Source: Aeromonas enteropelogenes
GTDB lineage: Bacteria; Pseudomonadota; Gammaproteobacteria; Enterobacterales; Aeromonadaceae
Length of the DNA: 64,000 nucleotides
Direction: 5' to 3'
Assembly: GCF_000819845.1 (NCBI RefSeq)
Contig: NZ_CDCG01000018.1
Coordinates: forward strand, 124,001-188,000
The notes under the pieces were generated by a model. The model did not search any database, had not been told where the DNA came from, and saw nothing but the letters and a program-made list of their open reading frames with translations. Positions 19,582 through 29,490 of this stretch are shown in pieces (the first letter of the stretch is position 1; each line of letters starts with the position of its first letter). The translations under genes were made by a program, and so were the position numbers.

Positions 19582-21101
19582 TGTGCTGCCTCTTGCTCTG
19601 CTTGCCACTGTTTACCGACTGCCGCCGCCATCAGTTTCTCCTGATTGGCGTCCCGGGTATTGAACTCTGCGCTGATGCGCCCTTCGTGCATCACCATGAT
19701 GCGATCGCTCATGCCGAGTACTTCCGGCATCTCGGAGGAGACCAGAATGATGCTCATCCCCTCCTTCTTGAACTGGTTGATGAGCTGGTAGATCTCCTTC
19801 TTGGCCCCCACGTCCACGCCGCGGGTCGGTTCGTCCAGGATGAGGACCTTGGGCCTTGTCAGCAGCCCCTTGGCGATGGCCACCTTCTGCTGGTTGCCGC
19901 CGGAGAGCAGCTTGATGAGCTGTTCACTGCTGGGGGTCTTGATGTTGAACAGGCGCACATAGTCGCTCACCGCCTGACGCTCGGCCTGGCCGTCGATGCG
20001 CCCGCCCTTGTTGAACTCGTCGAGGGCGCACAGGCTCATGTTCTCGCGCACCGACAGTTCCAGCACCAGGCCGTCACCCTTGCGATCCTCGGAGATGTAG
20101 GCGATGCCGGCCTTGAGGCCATCGGCAGGGCTCTTGGGGCGCAGCGGGTTGCCATCGATGCGGATCTCGCCATTGTGGATGGGGCTGGCGCCATAGATGA
20201 GCTTCATCAGCTCGGTGCGGCCGGAACCCATCAGGCCGCTAAAGCCAAGGATCTCCCCCTGGCGCAGGGAGAAACTCACCCCGCGCACGCCGGGGCCGGC
20301 AAGATCTTTCACCTGCAGGCTGACCGGGCCGAGCTCGCGCACCAGACGCGGGTACTGCTCCTCCAGTCGGCGGCCCACCATCATCTCGATGATCTTGTCT
20401 TCATCGAGCTCGCTTACTGCCTTCTCGCCGATCCATTTGCCATCGCGCAGCACTGTGACCCGGTCGCAAATTTCGAAGATCTCCTTCAAGCGGTGGGAGA
20501 TATAGACGATGCCGCAGCCCTGCTCACGCAGCTCGCGGATGACCTTGAACAACTGCTCGGTTTCGGTGTCGGTCAGGGCATCGGTGGGTTCGTCCATGAT
20601 GATGACGCTGGCATCAAACGACAGCGCCTTGGCGATCTCCACCATCTGCTGTTCACCGATGGAGAGATCCCCGAGTCGGGTATCCGGGCCGTGCTTGACC
20701 CCGAGACGAGCAAGCAGGCTGGCGGCACGTTCGCGCAGCTGCTTGTGGTCGATATTGCCAAAGCGGGCGCGCGGTTCGCGGCCAAGGAAGATGTTGGCGG
20801 CAATGGAGAGCTCCGGCAGCAGGTTCAGCTCCTGGTGGATGATGCTGATCCCCTGATCCTGGGAGTCGCGGGGCCCTTTGAAGTGAACCGGCTGGCCGCG
20901 ATAACTGATGCTGCCACTGTCGGCCTGATAGATGCCGGTCAGCACCTTCATCAGGGTGGACTTGCCGGCGCCGTTTTCGCCGAGCAGGGCCATTACCTGA
21001 CCCGGGTAGACCTTGAGGCCTGCCTCATCGAGCGCCCGCACGCCGGGGAAGGTCTTGACGATCCCGGTGAGCGACAGAATGGGCGAGGGGGTTGTACTCA
21101 T
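19578..21101 (-). CDS. rbsA: Ribose ABC transporter ATP-binding protein
   Basis: Double ATPase of the ribose importer, 507 residues. The first ABC domain (about 1-245) has Walker [10 protein letters not shown], signature [15 protein letters not shown] and Walker [12 protein letters not shown]; the second (about 255-500) has a degenerate P loop (GLMGSGRTE) but a good signature [15 protein letters not shown] and Walker [12 protein letters not shown]. This asymmetry is normal in RbsA/MglA. rbsD lies 20 bases upstream. Confidence 0.97.
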   Translation of the reverse strand: MSTTPSPILSLTGIVKTFPGVRALDEAGLKVYPGQVMALLGENGAGKSTLMKVLTGIYQADSGSISYRGQPVHFKGPRDSQDQGISIIHQELNLLPELSIAANIFLGREPRARFGNIDHKQLRERAASLLARLGVKHGPDTRLGDLSIGEQQMVEIAKALSFDASVIIMDEPTDALTDTETEQLFKVIRELREQGCGIVYISHRLKEIFEICDRVTVLRDGKWIGEKAVSELDEDKIIEMMVGRRLEEQYPRLVRELGPVSLQVKDLAGPGVRGVSFSLRQGEILGFSGLMGSGRTELMKLIYGASPIHNGEIRIDGNPLRPKSPADGLKAGIAYISEDRKGDGLVLELSVRENMSLCALDEFNKGGRIDGQAERQAVSDYVRLFNIKTPSSEQLIKLLSGGNQQKVAIAKGLLTRPKVLILDEPTRGVDVGAKKEIYQLINQFKKEGMSIILVSSEMPEVLGMSDRIMVMHEGRISAEFNTRDANQEKLMAAAVGKQWQAEQEAAQ

Positions 21102-21121
21102 GGCTGATTCCTTGAAAGGGC

Positions 21122-21541
21122 TTAAAACGCCACACCGGCGCAGAGGATCAGGTTGGCGTAGGGGGTCACCTCGCCACTGCGCACAATGGCCTTGCTCTGG
21201 CGAGTGCGGGCCTTGAATGCTTCGTGCAGGCAGTATTCGATGGTGATGGGTTTGCCCTGGCTGATGGCGTGGGCCTCGATCTGCTCAAGCAGTGCCTGGT
21301 GAGCATCGGGGCTGATCTGCTTGATCTCGCTCGCCATGATCACCTTCTCCACCACCAGATCGGTGAGCAGGGCGCCCAGCACTGTCTCAAGGCTGGGGGT
21401 GCCCGCCATCAGCGCCAGATCGATGCGCTCGGGGCCTGCCGGGATGGGCAGGCCCGCATCGCACACGGTGATCTCGTCGGTGTGCCCCATCTGTGCCACC
21501 AGGGCACTCAGGGGGGCATTGAGCAGTACGCCTCGTTTCAT
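21122..21541 (-). CDS. rbsD: D-ribose pyranase
   Basis: Interconverts beta-pyranose and beta-furanose forms of ribose, giving RbsK its substrate. 139 residues, full length, starting [34 protein letters not shown]; the His in GHTDE and the C-terminal [19 protein letters not shown] are the family signatures. It is the first gene of the operon. The regulatory region upstream holds operator-like palindromes and a CRP-like site. Confidence 0.97.
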   Translation of the reverse strand: MKRGVLLNAPLSALVAQMGHTDEITVCDAGLPIPAGPERIDLALMAGTPSLETVLGALLTDLVVEKVIMASEIKQISPDAHQALLEQIEAHAISQGKPITIEYCLHEAFKARTRQSKAIVRSGEVTPYANLILCAGVAF

Positions 21542-21587
21542 ACAGCACCTCGTCAGGTCTTGGCCTGTCCATCTGTTTTTGTCTGAA

Positions 21588-21613
21588 GCAACCGGTTACG
21601 CAACCGGTTGCGT
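21588..21613 (-). promoter_or_regulatory. Tandem LacI-family operator, probable RbsR sites
   Basis: A perfect 16-bp palindrome ACGCAACCGGTTGCGT (21598-21613) overlaps by two bases a second near-palindrome GCAACCGGTTAC (21588-21599). Both have the central CpG-type symmetric core typical of LacI/GalR operators and lie 47-72 bases upstream of the rbsD ATG. rbsR in the same operon is the obvious binder. Confidence 0.75.
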
Positions 21614-21668
21614 GATAGCGCAAAGATAGGCCTTTCGAGTGCCAAGAGCCATCCCGATGGGGCAAAAA

Positions 21669-21684
21669 TGTGAAAACGATCTCA
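21669..21684 (-). promoter_or_regulatory. CRP-like binding site upstream of rbsD
   Basis: TGTGA-N6-TCTCA matches the CRP consensus TGTGA-N6-TCACA at 9 of 10 core positions and lies about 56 bases upstream of the inner operator. Catabolite activation of rbs is known in E. coli. Confidence 0.65.
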
Positions 21685-21935
21685 AAGGTGTCAACAGAAA
21701 GGGCGGCAAGGGTGCCAGCAGAGGCCAAGCTTCCTGATGGATGCTGCTCCGTTGGCGAAGGGCTGGATAACTGGCGTGCAGGTTAACCCGCCCTGATGGT
21801 TATGGAATTGACAGTGCCCAATTGCCTTGCAAGCCAAGCGAGTCAGACCCCGTGTTGTGTCGCCAAGGTTTCCCGCTCACTTTCTTGCAAATGAACGAAG
21901 CGATGGAAAGGGCGGCAGTGCAGATGCAGAGAGGC
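21685..21935. other. Gap between the rbs regulatory region and the eptA 3' end
   Basis: I find no supported gene here. No terminator with a U tract is visible after the eptA stop. There is also no dgkA-like reading frame, although dgkA often accompanies mobile mcr-3 genes. Confidence 0.5.
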
Positions 21936-23567
21936 TCAGGGCGCCTGCGTCGTTCGGCAGGGACTGAAAATATCGAGACGCTTGTCATAGACGGTCGTCT
22001 TGACGTCCCAGATCCCCAGCATGGACGAGAACAGATTGTCATGGGAGTAGGGGGTGGCGTTGGCATTTTTCTGCAGGCAGCGGATGTTCAGCTTCTTCTC
22101 CTTGATGAAGCCTGGCGACATCCAGATCTGCATCGGTATGCGAGTCTGTTCATCGGGGGCGATCCGGTACGGGGCCGAGTGCAGATAGAGCCCCATTTCA
22201 CCGAGGGATTGGCCGTGATCCGATAGGTAGATCAGCGCCGTGTTGTACTTCTCTTCATACTGCTTGAGTCTGGCGATCAGCCGGGCAACCACCAGGTCGG
22301 CATAGCGGATGGTGTTGTCATAGGTATTGACCAGCTGCTCGGTCGTGCAGTTCTCGATGTCGCTGCGCGGACAGTCCGGCACAAACTTGCGCTGCTCACT
22401 GGGGTAGCGCTTGTAGTAGGTGGGGCCATGGCTGCCGAGCAGGTGAAAGGCGAGCATCTTGTCCCCCTTCATGTTGGCCACCTCATCATCCAGCCCCTGC
22501 AACAGTACCTCGTCGTAACAGGTGTCGCCCTTGCACAGAGTGGGATTGGTCGTGGGCTGGATCTGGATATTCGGGACCCGATCACAGACCCCTTTGCAGT
22601 TGCTGTTGTTGTCCTTCCAGTAGATGGAGATGCCTGCCTTTTGCAATACGTCCAGCAGTCCCTCGCTGTTTCGGGCCAGATTGCCGTCAAACTCCTCGCG
22701 CCCCATGTTGGAGAACATGCAGGGGACCGACACGGCAGTCGCTGTGCCACAAGAGCGCATCTGCCTGAAGGAGATGACGCCACCTGCCTTGCTGGTAAAG
22801 GGATTGGTCTCCCTGGCATAGCCATTCATCGAGTAGTTTTTGCTGCGGGCGGCTTCCCCCAATACCAGAAACATCAGGGTAGGTTTGGCCGAGCTGGCCG
22901 TCCGTTTGGCATCATCTCCCAGGGTCGTGAAGGGGGTGGGCTCGACCAGAAAGCGCTTGTAGATAAATTTGGTGGTGCTGTTGACGACGTTGGCCGGCAC
23001 GATTTCACGCTTGAGGCTCGAATTGTTGCGACCCACCGAGACGTAATCCTGATAATAGAGTGCGGCAATAGCTGTCACTATGGCCAGGGAGACCAGCATG
23101 GAGAGGGCACGAGCGAGGAGGCCTTTGTACCAGCGGTTGGCATAGTTGATCTTGATGAAAAACAGGCCGATCGCGGGGAGGATGCCGGTCACCGTCACCC
23201 AGGCGACGATGGGCGCACTGACATAGGCCAGGGCTTCGCTCTGGTTGGTCTCGAAGACGTTCTGGATCATGGTCTGATCAAACTGGACGCCATATTTGAG
23301 CATGGTGTAACTGGCAATGGCGCTGATGACGAAGAGGAGCGCGAAGAAGGGCTTGAGCAGATAGCGGATGGAGAATGGCACAAACACGAAGTTGAGCGCT
23401 GCGACCAGCAGGATAGGGAGCGAGATGACAAAGCCCGTCTTGACGCGCTCCAGCTGGGAGAGAATGTCATAGAGATGCAGCCAGATGGGCCAGTTGAACA
23501 GGCATGCAAACACGACCGCCAGCAGGGCAATGAAGGGGACCACTCTTGTTTCCATCACAAAGGGCAT
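21936..23567 (-). CDS. eptA: Lipid A phosphoethanolamine transferase, MCR-3-like, Glu-to-Gln near active site
   Basis: Inner-membrane enzyme that moves phosphoethanolamine from phosphatidylethanolamine to lipid A, lowering polymyxin binding. 543 residues from ATG 23567, whose MPFVMETRVVPF aligns with the MCR-3 start; earlier ATGs are not needed. Five hydrophobic helices (about 10-180) precede the periplasmic sulfatase-fold domain. Stretches such as SLPILLVAALNFVFVPFSIR and ALYYQDYVSVGRNNS look nearly identical to MCR-3. Zinc and catalytic residues are kept: Glu238, Thr277 (SCGTATAVSVPC), Asp450, His451; His380 and His463 are also present. Residue 453 is Gln (codon 22209-22211) where the family has Glu in DHGESLG. 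This may impair or alter activity. There is no dgkA neighbour and no sign of mobile elements, so it looks like resident chromosomal DNA. Confidence 0.93.
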   Translation of the reverse strand: MPFVMETRVVPFIALLAVVFACLFNWPIWLHLYDILSQLERVKTGFVISLPILLVAALNFVFVPFSIRYLLKPFFALLFVISAIASYTMLKYGVQFDQTMIQNVFETNQSEALAYVSAPIVAWVTVTGILPAIGLFFIKINYANRWYKGLLARALSMLVSLAIVTAIAALYYQDYVSVGRNNSSLKREIVPANVVNSTTKFIYKRFLVEPTPFTTLGDDAKRTASSAKPTLMFLVLGEAARSKNYSMNGYARETNPFTSKAGGVISFRQMRSCGTATAVSVPCMFSNMGREEFDGNLARNSEGLLDVLQKAGISIYWKDNNSNCKGVCDRVPNIQIQPTTNPTLCKGDTCYDEVLLQGLDDEVANMKGDKMLAFHLLGSHGPTYYKRYPSEQRKFVPDCPRSDIENCTTEQLVNTYDNTIRYADLVVARLIARLKQYEEKYNTALIYLSDHGQSLGEMGLYLHSAPYRIAPDEQTRIPMQIWMSPGFIKEKKLNIRCLQKNANATPYSHDNLFSSMLGIWDVKTTVYDKRLDIFSPCRTTQAP

Positions 23568-23628
23568 ACAGGCATCCTGATCGCAGATGGTGAAAATGGA
23601 ATTCACGACAATGGCAGCGGCATATCAC

Positions 23629-23644
23629 TTGGCAAGGTTGCCAA
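23629..23644. promoter_or_regulatory. Perfect palindrome upstream of eptA
   Basis: TTGGCAA-GG-TTGCCAA is a 7-bp inverted repeat with a 2-base spacer, 62 bases upstream of the eptA ATG. It is shaped like a dimeric regulator site; the binder is unknown and it does not match the PmrA direct repeat. Confidence 0.4.
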
Positions 23645-23762
23645 TTTTCAGTGAATGACGCTGTGGATTACCGATATACGAAGTGGTTTATGAATGTGGC
23701 GTTAACGCTGGCATTGCTTGCCTGTGGCGCACTGCATGGCAGATTTGGCAGGACAACAACAT

Positions 23763-23786
23763 AAAAACCCCCGGCGTGGCCGGGGG
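23763..23786 (-). terminator. Rho-independent terminator after potD
   Basis: On the minus strand CCCCCGGC / GCCGGGGG form an 8-bp stem with a 3-base loop followed by TTTTT, just 8 bases beyond the potD stop. It ends the potABCD transcript. Confidence 0.92.
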
Positions 23787-23794
23787 CAATGGAC

Positions 23795-24862
23795 TTAATT
23801 GGCGTTGGCCACCATGGCCTTGAGCTGCAGGAAATACTGCTCGTAGAGCTGGGAGGCGTCCCCCACATCGGACTGGAACACCCCTTTTTGCTTGGTCTCG
23901 TCGCTTGGGAAGACCATGGCATTGTTTCGAAACTCGGGAGAGAGCAGGGGGATGGCATCCTTGACCGGGGTCGGGTAGCCGATGGTTTCGGCCACTTTGG
24001 CAGCCACGTCCGGACGCATCAGGAAGTTGATGAGGGCGTGGGCCTCTTTCACGTGCTTGGCCTTGGCGGGAATGGCTAGGTTGTCCATCCACAGTACGGC
24101 ACCTTCCTCCGGATAAGTCATCTTGATGGCCGGGTATTCGCGCTGGGCGCCGTAGGCAGAGCCGTTCCACAGCATGCCGATGTTCACTTCACCGGCGATG
24201 AAGGGGTCGGCCGGGTTGTCGGAGTTGAACGCCTTGACGTTGGGCATCAGTTTTTTCAGGTACTCGAACGCCTCGGCGATCTGGGCCTTGTCCTGGGTGT
24301 TGGGGCTGTAGCCCAGCTGAACCAGGGCGATATGGAACACCTCGCGGGCGTCATCCATCAACAGCAGGCTTTCTTTCCACTCCGGTGCCCACAGCTGCTT
24401 CCAACGGGTGATGGGTTCGCTAATCATCTCGCTGTTGACGCCGATGCCGGTGGCGCCCCAGATATAGGGGACAGAGTAGCGGTTATCCGGGTCGTACTCG
24501 TGGTTGAGCAGGGTGGGGTCCAGGTGCTTGAAGTTGGGCAACTGGGCACGGTCGAGGGGTTGCAGCATCCCCTCCTTGGCCATCTTGGAGATGAAGTAGG
24601 TGCTCGGCACCACCACATCGTAGCCGTCGCCATGGGTCTTCAGCTTGGCGTAGAGGGTCTCATTGGATTCATAGGTGGAGTAGATCACCTTGATGCCGGT
24701 CTCTTGCTGGAACTGCTCCAGCAGACCGTCCGGTACGTATTCCGACCAGTTGTAGAAGTAGACCACCTTGTCTTCGCTGGCCTGTACCGGCGTGCTCAGC
24801 AGCGGGGCGGAGAGGGTGAGGGCGGCGGCCATCATGGCGCCCGCCTTGTACTTGATTGTCAT
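23795..24862 (-). CDS. potD: Spermidine/putrescine-binding periplasmic protein
   Basis: Binds polyamines in the periplasm for the PotABC importer. 355 residues from ATG 24862, chosen because AAGGAG lies upstream and the signal peptide (MTIKYKAGAMMAAALTLSAP...VQA) begins there; the longer frame is not conserved-looking. The mature part shows VVYFYNWSEYVPDGLLEQF and WGATGIGVN, typical of PotD/PotF. It lies 147 bases downstream of potC, last in the operon, before a strong terminator. Confidence 0.95.
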   Translation of the reverse strand: MTIKYKAGAMMAAALTLSAPLLSTPVQASEDKVVYFYNWSEYVPDGLLEQFQQETGIKVIYSTYESNETLYAKLKTHGDGYDVVVPSTYFISKMAKEGMLQPLDRAQLPNFKHLDPTLLNHEYDPDNRYSVPYIWGATGIGVNSEMISEPITRWKQLWAPEWKESLLLMDDAREVFHIALVQLGYSPNTQDKAQIAEAFEYLKKLMPNVKAFNSDNPADPFIAGEVNIGMLWNGSAYGAQREYPAIKMTYPEEGAVLWMDNLAIPAKAKHVKEAHALINFLMRPDVAAKVAETIGYPTPVKDAIPLLSPEFRNNAMVFPSDETKQKGVFQSDVGDASQLYEQYFLQLKAMVANAN

Positions 24863-25009
24863 CAGAAACTCCTTGAGGTAATGGGGCCTTGCGGCCCACC
24901 GTGACAGAGTTCGCCTGCGCCAGCGGTGTTGCTGCGTGACGCCGTCATGTGGCGAAAAGGGGCTGCGCCGGGGCGCAGCAAACAAGCCGAGCAAACGGGC
25001 AGGCTATGC

Positions 25010-25774
25010 CTACCGCTTGCGCAGTAACAACTGGGCGACCAGCACCATCCCCAGTGAGGCGATGAGCATCAGGGTGGCCAGGGCGTTGACCTCGGGGGAG
25101 ACCCCCACCTTGACCATGGAGTAGATCTTGAGGGGCAGGATCTCGTAGGCCGGTCCGGTGACAAAGGAGCTCACCACCACGTCGTCCAGGGACAGGGTGA
25201 AGGAGAGTAGCCAGCCCGCCATCACCGCCGGCAGGGCCAGCGGCAATATGATCCGGCGAAAGATGATCCCCTCGCCAGCCCCCAGATCCCGGGCCGCCTC
25301 CAGCATCCGCACATCGAAGCCGCACAGCCGCGAGTAGACGGTGATGACCACGAAGGGCAGGCAGAAGGTGATGTGAGCGATGAGCAGGGACCAGAAACCC
25401 AGGGCAACGCCGGTAGCCACGAACAGGGTGAGCAGCGAGATGGCCATCACGATGTCCGGGGACATCATCACCACGAACAGCATGCCGCTGACGTACTGCT
25501 TGCCCCGGAAGCGATAGCGAAACAGCGCCACTGCGGTGAGGGTGCCGATCAGGGTGGCCGACGTGGCGCTAAGGGCGGCGATGGTCAGGGAGTGCTGGGC
25601 CGCCTGCATCAGGCTGGCGCTGGCGAAGAGCTTCTCGTACCAGCTCCAGGTAAAGCCGCGCCAGTCGATGCCGTACTTGGAGAGGTTGAAGGAGTTGGCG
25701 ATCAGCACCCCTATGGGGACATAGAGGTAGGTGAACACCAGCAGCAAAAATCCCGCTTTCAGTGCGCGCATCAT
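25010..25774 (-). CDS. potC: Spermidine/putrescine ABC permease PotC
   Basis: Inner-membrane permease, 254 residues, with about six hydrophobic segments and the ATPase-contacting EAA loop ([24 protein letters not shown]). The start overlaps the potB stop (ATGA), so translation is coupled. TYLYVPIGVLIANSFN and SLDDVVVSSFVTGP are typical of PotC. Confidence 0.95.
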   Translation of the reverse strand: MMRALKAGFLLLVFTYLYVPIGVLIANSFNLSKYGIDWRGFTWSWYEKLFASASLMQAAQHSLTIAALSATSATLIGTLTAVALFRYRFRGKQYVSGMLFVVMMSPDIVMAISLLTLFVATGVALGFWSLLIAHITFCLPFVVITVYSRLCGFDVRMLEAARDLGAGEGIIFRRIILPLALPAVMAGWLLSFTLSLDDVVVSSFVTGPAYEILPLKIYSMVKVGVSPEVNALATLMLIASLGMVLVAQLLLRKR

Positions 25775-26653
25775 GCCAGTTCCCCCTTCTTGCTCAGCAG
25801 TTTGCCCGCCCGCCAGTAGCAGTAGACCAACAGGGCCATCAGCACCGTCAGCATCACGCTGATGGCAGCGCCGAAGGGCCAGTCACGGCTGTTGAGGAAC
25901 TGGGTCTTGATGAGGTTGCCGATCAGCAGGTGCTTGGCGCCGCCCAAGAGATCGGAGACATAGAACATCCCCATGGCGGGCAGAAATACCAGCAGGCAGC
26001 CTGCGATGATACCGGGCAGGGTGAGCGGCAGCACGATACGGTGCAGCCGCTGCCAGCCGTTTGCTCCCAGATCCCGCGCGGCTTCAAGCAGCCGGCCATC
26101 GAGCTTCTCGATGCTCGAATAGAGAGGCAGCACCATGAAAGGGAGCAGCACGTAAACCAGGCCTATGATAACGGCCACCTCGGTGTACATCATCTGCAAT
26201 GGCCGCTCGATGAGTCCCAGATCCAGCAACCAGCCGTTGATGAGGCCACGGGTGCTGAGCAGCACCTTGAGGGCATAGGTGCGGATGAGGGAGTTGGTCC
26301 AGAAGGGGACCACCACCAGAAACAGCAGCAGGGGGCGAATGCGGCTCGGCAGATGGGCCAGCAGCCAGGCAAAGGGGTAACCCACCAGCAGACAGATGGC
26401 GGTGGCCACCAGCGCCAGCCACAGGGAGTGGAGCAGCACCTCAAAATAAAGGGGCTCCAGCAGTCGGCCATAGTTGCCCCAGGTGAAGATCGGGCTGATG
26501 AGGGCCGACTCGTCCCGGGTCAGGAAGCTGACCCCGAGGATCATCAGGTTCGGAAAGAAGACGAACAGGGTCAGCCAGCCGAGGATCAGCGCGATGGCCC
26601 CGTTGCGAAAACCGTTGTGGGCAAAGCTCAGGGGAGCCCGGCCGCGGCGTGAA

Positions 26654-26667
<14 letters not shown>
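25771..26667 (-). CDS. potB: Spermidine/putrescine ABC permease PotB
   Basis: Partner permease of PotC, 298 residues. About six hydrophobic segments and an EAA loop ([25 protein letters not shown]) are visible. The ATG at 26667 overlaps the end of potA by 14 bases and the stop overlaps potC by four, consistent with a tightly coupled operon. Confidence 0.95.
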
Positions 26668-27757
<1,090 letters not shown>

Positions 27758-27892
27758 CCGCCAGTCTCACCCCAGCCAGTGGCCATCGTGTTGAAAGAAG
27801 GGTCGCATTCTATTGCAGCCGACACATGAAATTAAAGGCTTTTTAGCCCGAACAGGACAGGAAAAACGGCTACGAATACCAGATCAAACCGC

Positions 27893-27898
27893 TATAAT
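27893..27898 (+). promoter_or_regulatory. Perfect -10 element (TATAAT) before the membrane-protein gene
   Basis: TATAAT 26 bases upstream of the ATG at 27924. The expected -35 position (27870-27875) does not match the consensus, so only the -10 is supported. Confidence 0.5.
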
Positions 27899-27923
27899 GT
27901 GCCACCTGATTCGTTCGTTTTCG

Positions 27924-28694
27924 ATGTTGGATAGTCAATTGAGTAACAAAATGCGTATTGGTGGCTCCCTGGAGCAGTCCCTGAGCCAGGGTTATCGCCT
28001 CGATTTGAAAGGGGTGATCCAGGAGGGGTGGCAACAGACCCGCCGCACCGGATTTGGCCTGCTGCTGGCCATCGTCGGGGTCACGGCAATCTGGATCCTG
28101 CTCAGCAACATCTTGCTGGTGCCCTATATCGGTGACGATACGCAGATGAACGTGGCCATGGTGCTGAGCCTGCTCATTACCGTCATCATGGCACCCATGA
28201 CCAGCGCGCTGGACATGCTGGGGCTGCAGCAGTCGGTGGGGGTACGTGCCAGGGCCAACCAGGTGTTCGACTTTTTTCGCCACTTCGTACGCCTCGGCAT
28301 GCTGAGCCTGCTCGGCAGCGTGCTCACCAGCCTGTTTGGCCCGCTGTTCGAGCTGGTCGGCTTGCCGGTGGTGTTCTCTTTTGTACCTTCTGCCCTCATC
28401 GGCATGGGCCTTATCTTCACCGTGCCCCTGGTGCTGGAGCGCGGATTGACGCCGGTGCAGGCCATTGTGGTCTCCCTGCGGTTGTTTGTGCGAGGCTGGC
28501 CCAGCCTGGTGCTGTTTCATGGCGTCATGGCGGCGCTGCTGTTTCTCGCCCTGCTCCCCATGGGGTTGGGACTTATCTGGATGGCCCCTCTCTACTTCAA
28601 CTGCAAGGGGATCCTCTATCGGGATCTGTGCGGCGTGGCAGTAGAGGTCAATGAAGTGACCGAACGGGAAGGGCCCGATCATTTCAACGCATGA
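27924..28694 (+). CDS. Integral membrane protein of unknown function
   Basis: 256 residues from ATG 27924, placed just behind a perfect -10 box; a later ATG at 27951 is also possible. About five or six hydrophobic segments are seen after a charged N-terminal 45 residues (GFGLLLAIVGVTAIWILLS, MNVAMVLSLLITVIMAPM, VRLGMLSLLGSVLTSLF, VPSALIGMGLIFTVPLVL, LFLALLPMGLGLIWMAPLYF). The layout resembles small bacterial multi-pass families such as YciC, but I do not recognise it firmly. The DUF2987 gene follows after 16 bases, so they are probably co-transcribed. Confidence 0.8.
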   Translation: MLDSQLSNKMRIGGSLEQSLSQGYRLDLKGVIQEGWQQTRRTGFGLLLAIVGVTAIWILLSNILLVPYIGDDTQMNVAMVLSLLITVIMAPMTSALDMLGLQQSVGVRARANQVFDFFRHFVRLGMLSLLGSVLTSLFGPLFELVGLPVVFSFVPSALIGMGLIFTVPLVLERGLTPVQAIVVSLRLFVRGWPSLVLFHGVMAALLFLALLPMGLGLIWMAPLYFNCKGILYRDLCGVAVEVNEVTEREGPDHFNA

Positions 28695-28710
28695 TGCATA
28701 AGGATATTGA

Positions 28711-29397
28711 ATGACCTGTCGCAATGGAGTGACCTCGGCGTTGCGCCGCGCCCTGCTGGCAAGCCTCTTGCTGCCGGGGCTGGCGGTGGCGGCACCTACG
28801 CTGGATCTGCAATACAGCACCTTCAACAGCCAGATGAAGAGTGTGGCCAAGGGGGATTTCGGTCATGCCAGGTTGGGATTTTATCTGACCGATCCGCAAA
28901 ATGGCCGGCGCTGTACTCTGACCTCGGCCCGGGTGTCGACGCCGGACAGGGATGTAGCCGCCGAGGTAACGGTGGACAGCGAACTGCGCCTGCCTTTTGA
29001 CGGGGATCTCAATCTCGACAAGGCCACTGTGGTGGTGGAGCTGCAAGAGCCCCATACCAGCTGTGACATGGCGGTACAGGTGATGGCCGATGCGCCGGCA
29101 GGCAGCCAGTTTCCGGTAGCGGAGATTGCCACTCGCCAGCAGCAGATGCAGCAGTTGCTCGACAAGATGGCGGGCATGGTGGGCAAGTATTTCCTGCCGG
29201 CCATGGAGGGGGTGCACATCGCGTTGGTCGAACCGAGCGGAACCGCCTATCTCATCGAGGGGGCCCGTCAGGAGGCGTTGCCCTGGCAAGATGGTCAGCT
29301 GCAGTTGAACAAGGCACAGCTTGCCGATTTTGCGGGCGGCACCTTGCGTCTGCAGGGGGAGGTGCTGCGACTGACCCCCTGGTTGCGCAAGGAGTAA
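28711..29397 (+). CDS. Exported DUF2987-family protein
   Basis: 228 residues with a signal peptide (about 1-28, RRALLASLLLPGLAVAAP). The mature part (LDLQYSTFNSQMKSVAKGDFGHARLGFYLTD, then a C-terminal half with KMAGMVGKYFLPAMEGVHIAL) matches the DUF2987 pattern of Aeromonas, Shewanella and Vibrio as I know it. It has two Cys (about 67 and 111) that could form a disulfide. Function unknown; probably periplasmic and co-expressed with the membrane protein upstream. Confidence 0.8.
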   Translation: MTCRNGVTSALRRALLASLLLPGLAVAAPTLDLQYSTFNSQMKSVAKGDFGHARLGFYLTDPQNGRRCTLTSARVSTPDRDVAAEVTVDSELRLPFDGDLNLDKATVVVELQEPHTSCDMAVQVMADAPAGSQFPVAEIATRQQQMQQLLDKMAGMVGKYFLPAMEGVHIALVEPSGTAYLIEGARQEALPWQDGQLQLNKAQLADFAGGTLRLQGEVLRLTPWLRKE

Positions 29398-29424
29398 CGG
29401 GGCAGAGCCAGCCACACGGATAGA

Positions 29425-29452
29425 AAAAAGGAGCGACGGGTCGCTCCTTTTT
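29425..29452. terminator. Bidirectional terminator between DUF2987 gene and ttcA
   Basis: AAAAAGGAGCGA / TCGCTCCTTTTT form a perfect 12-bp stem with tetraloop CGGG, with A and T runs on both flanks, between convergent genes. Confidence 0.93.
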
Positions 29453-29490
29453 CATTGCTGTTGATTATTGCTGTTTTGGCAGCAGAGGGT

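Noticed and set aside
21685..21935. dgkA remnant downstream of the MCR-3-like gene
   Set aside because: No frame in this stretch resembles diacylglycerol kinase, and no insertion sequence end is seen.
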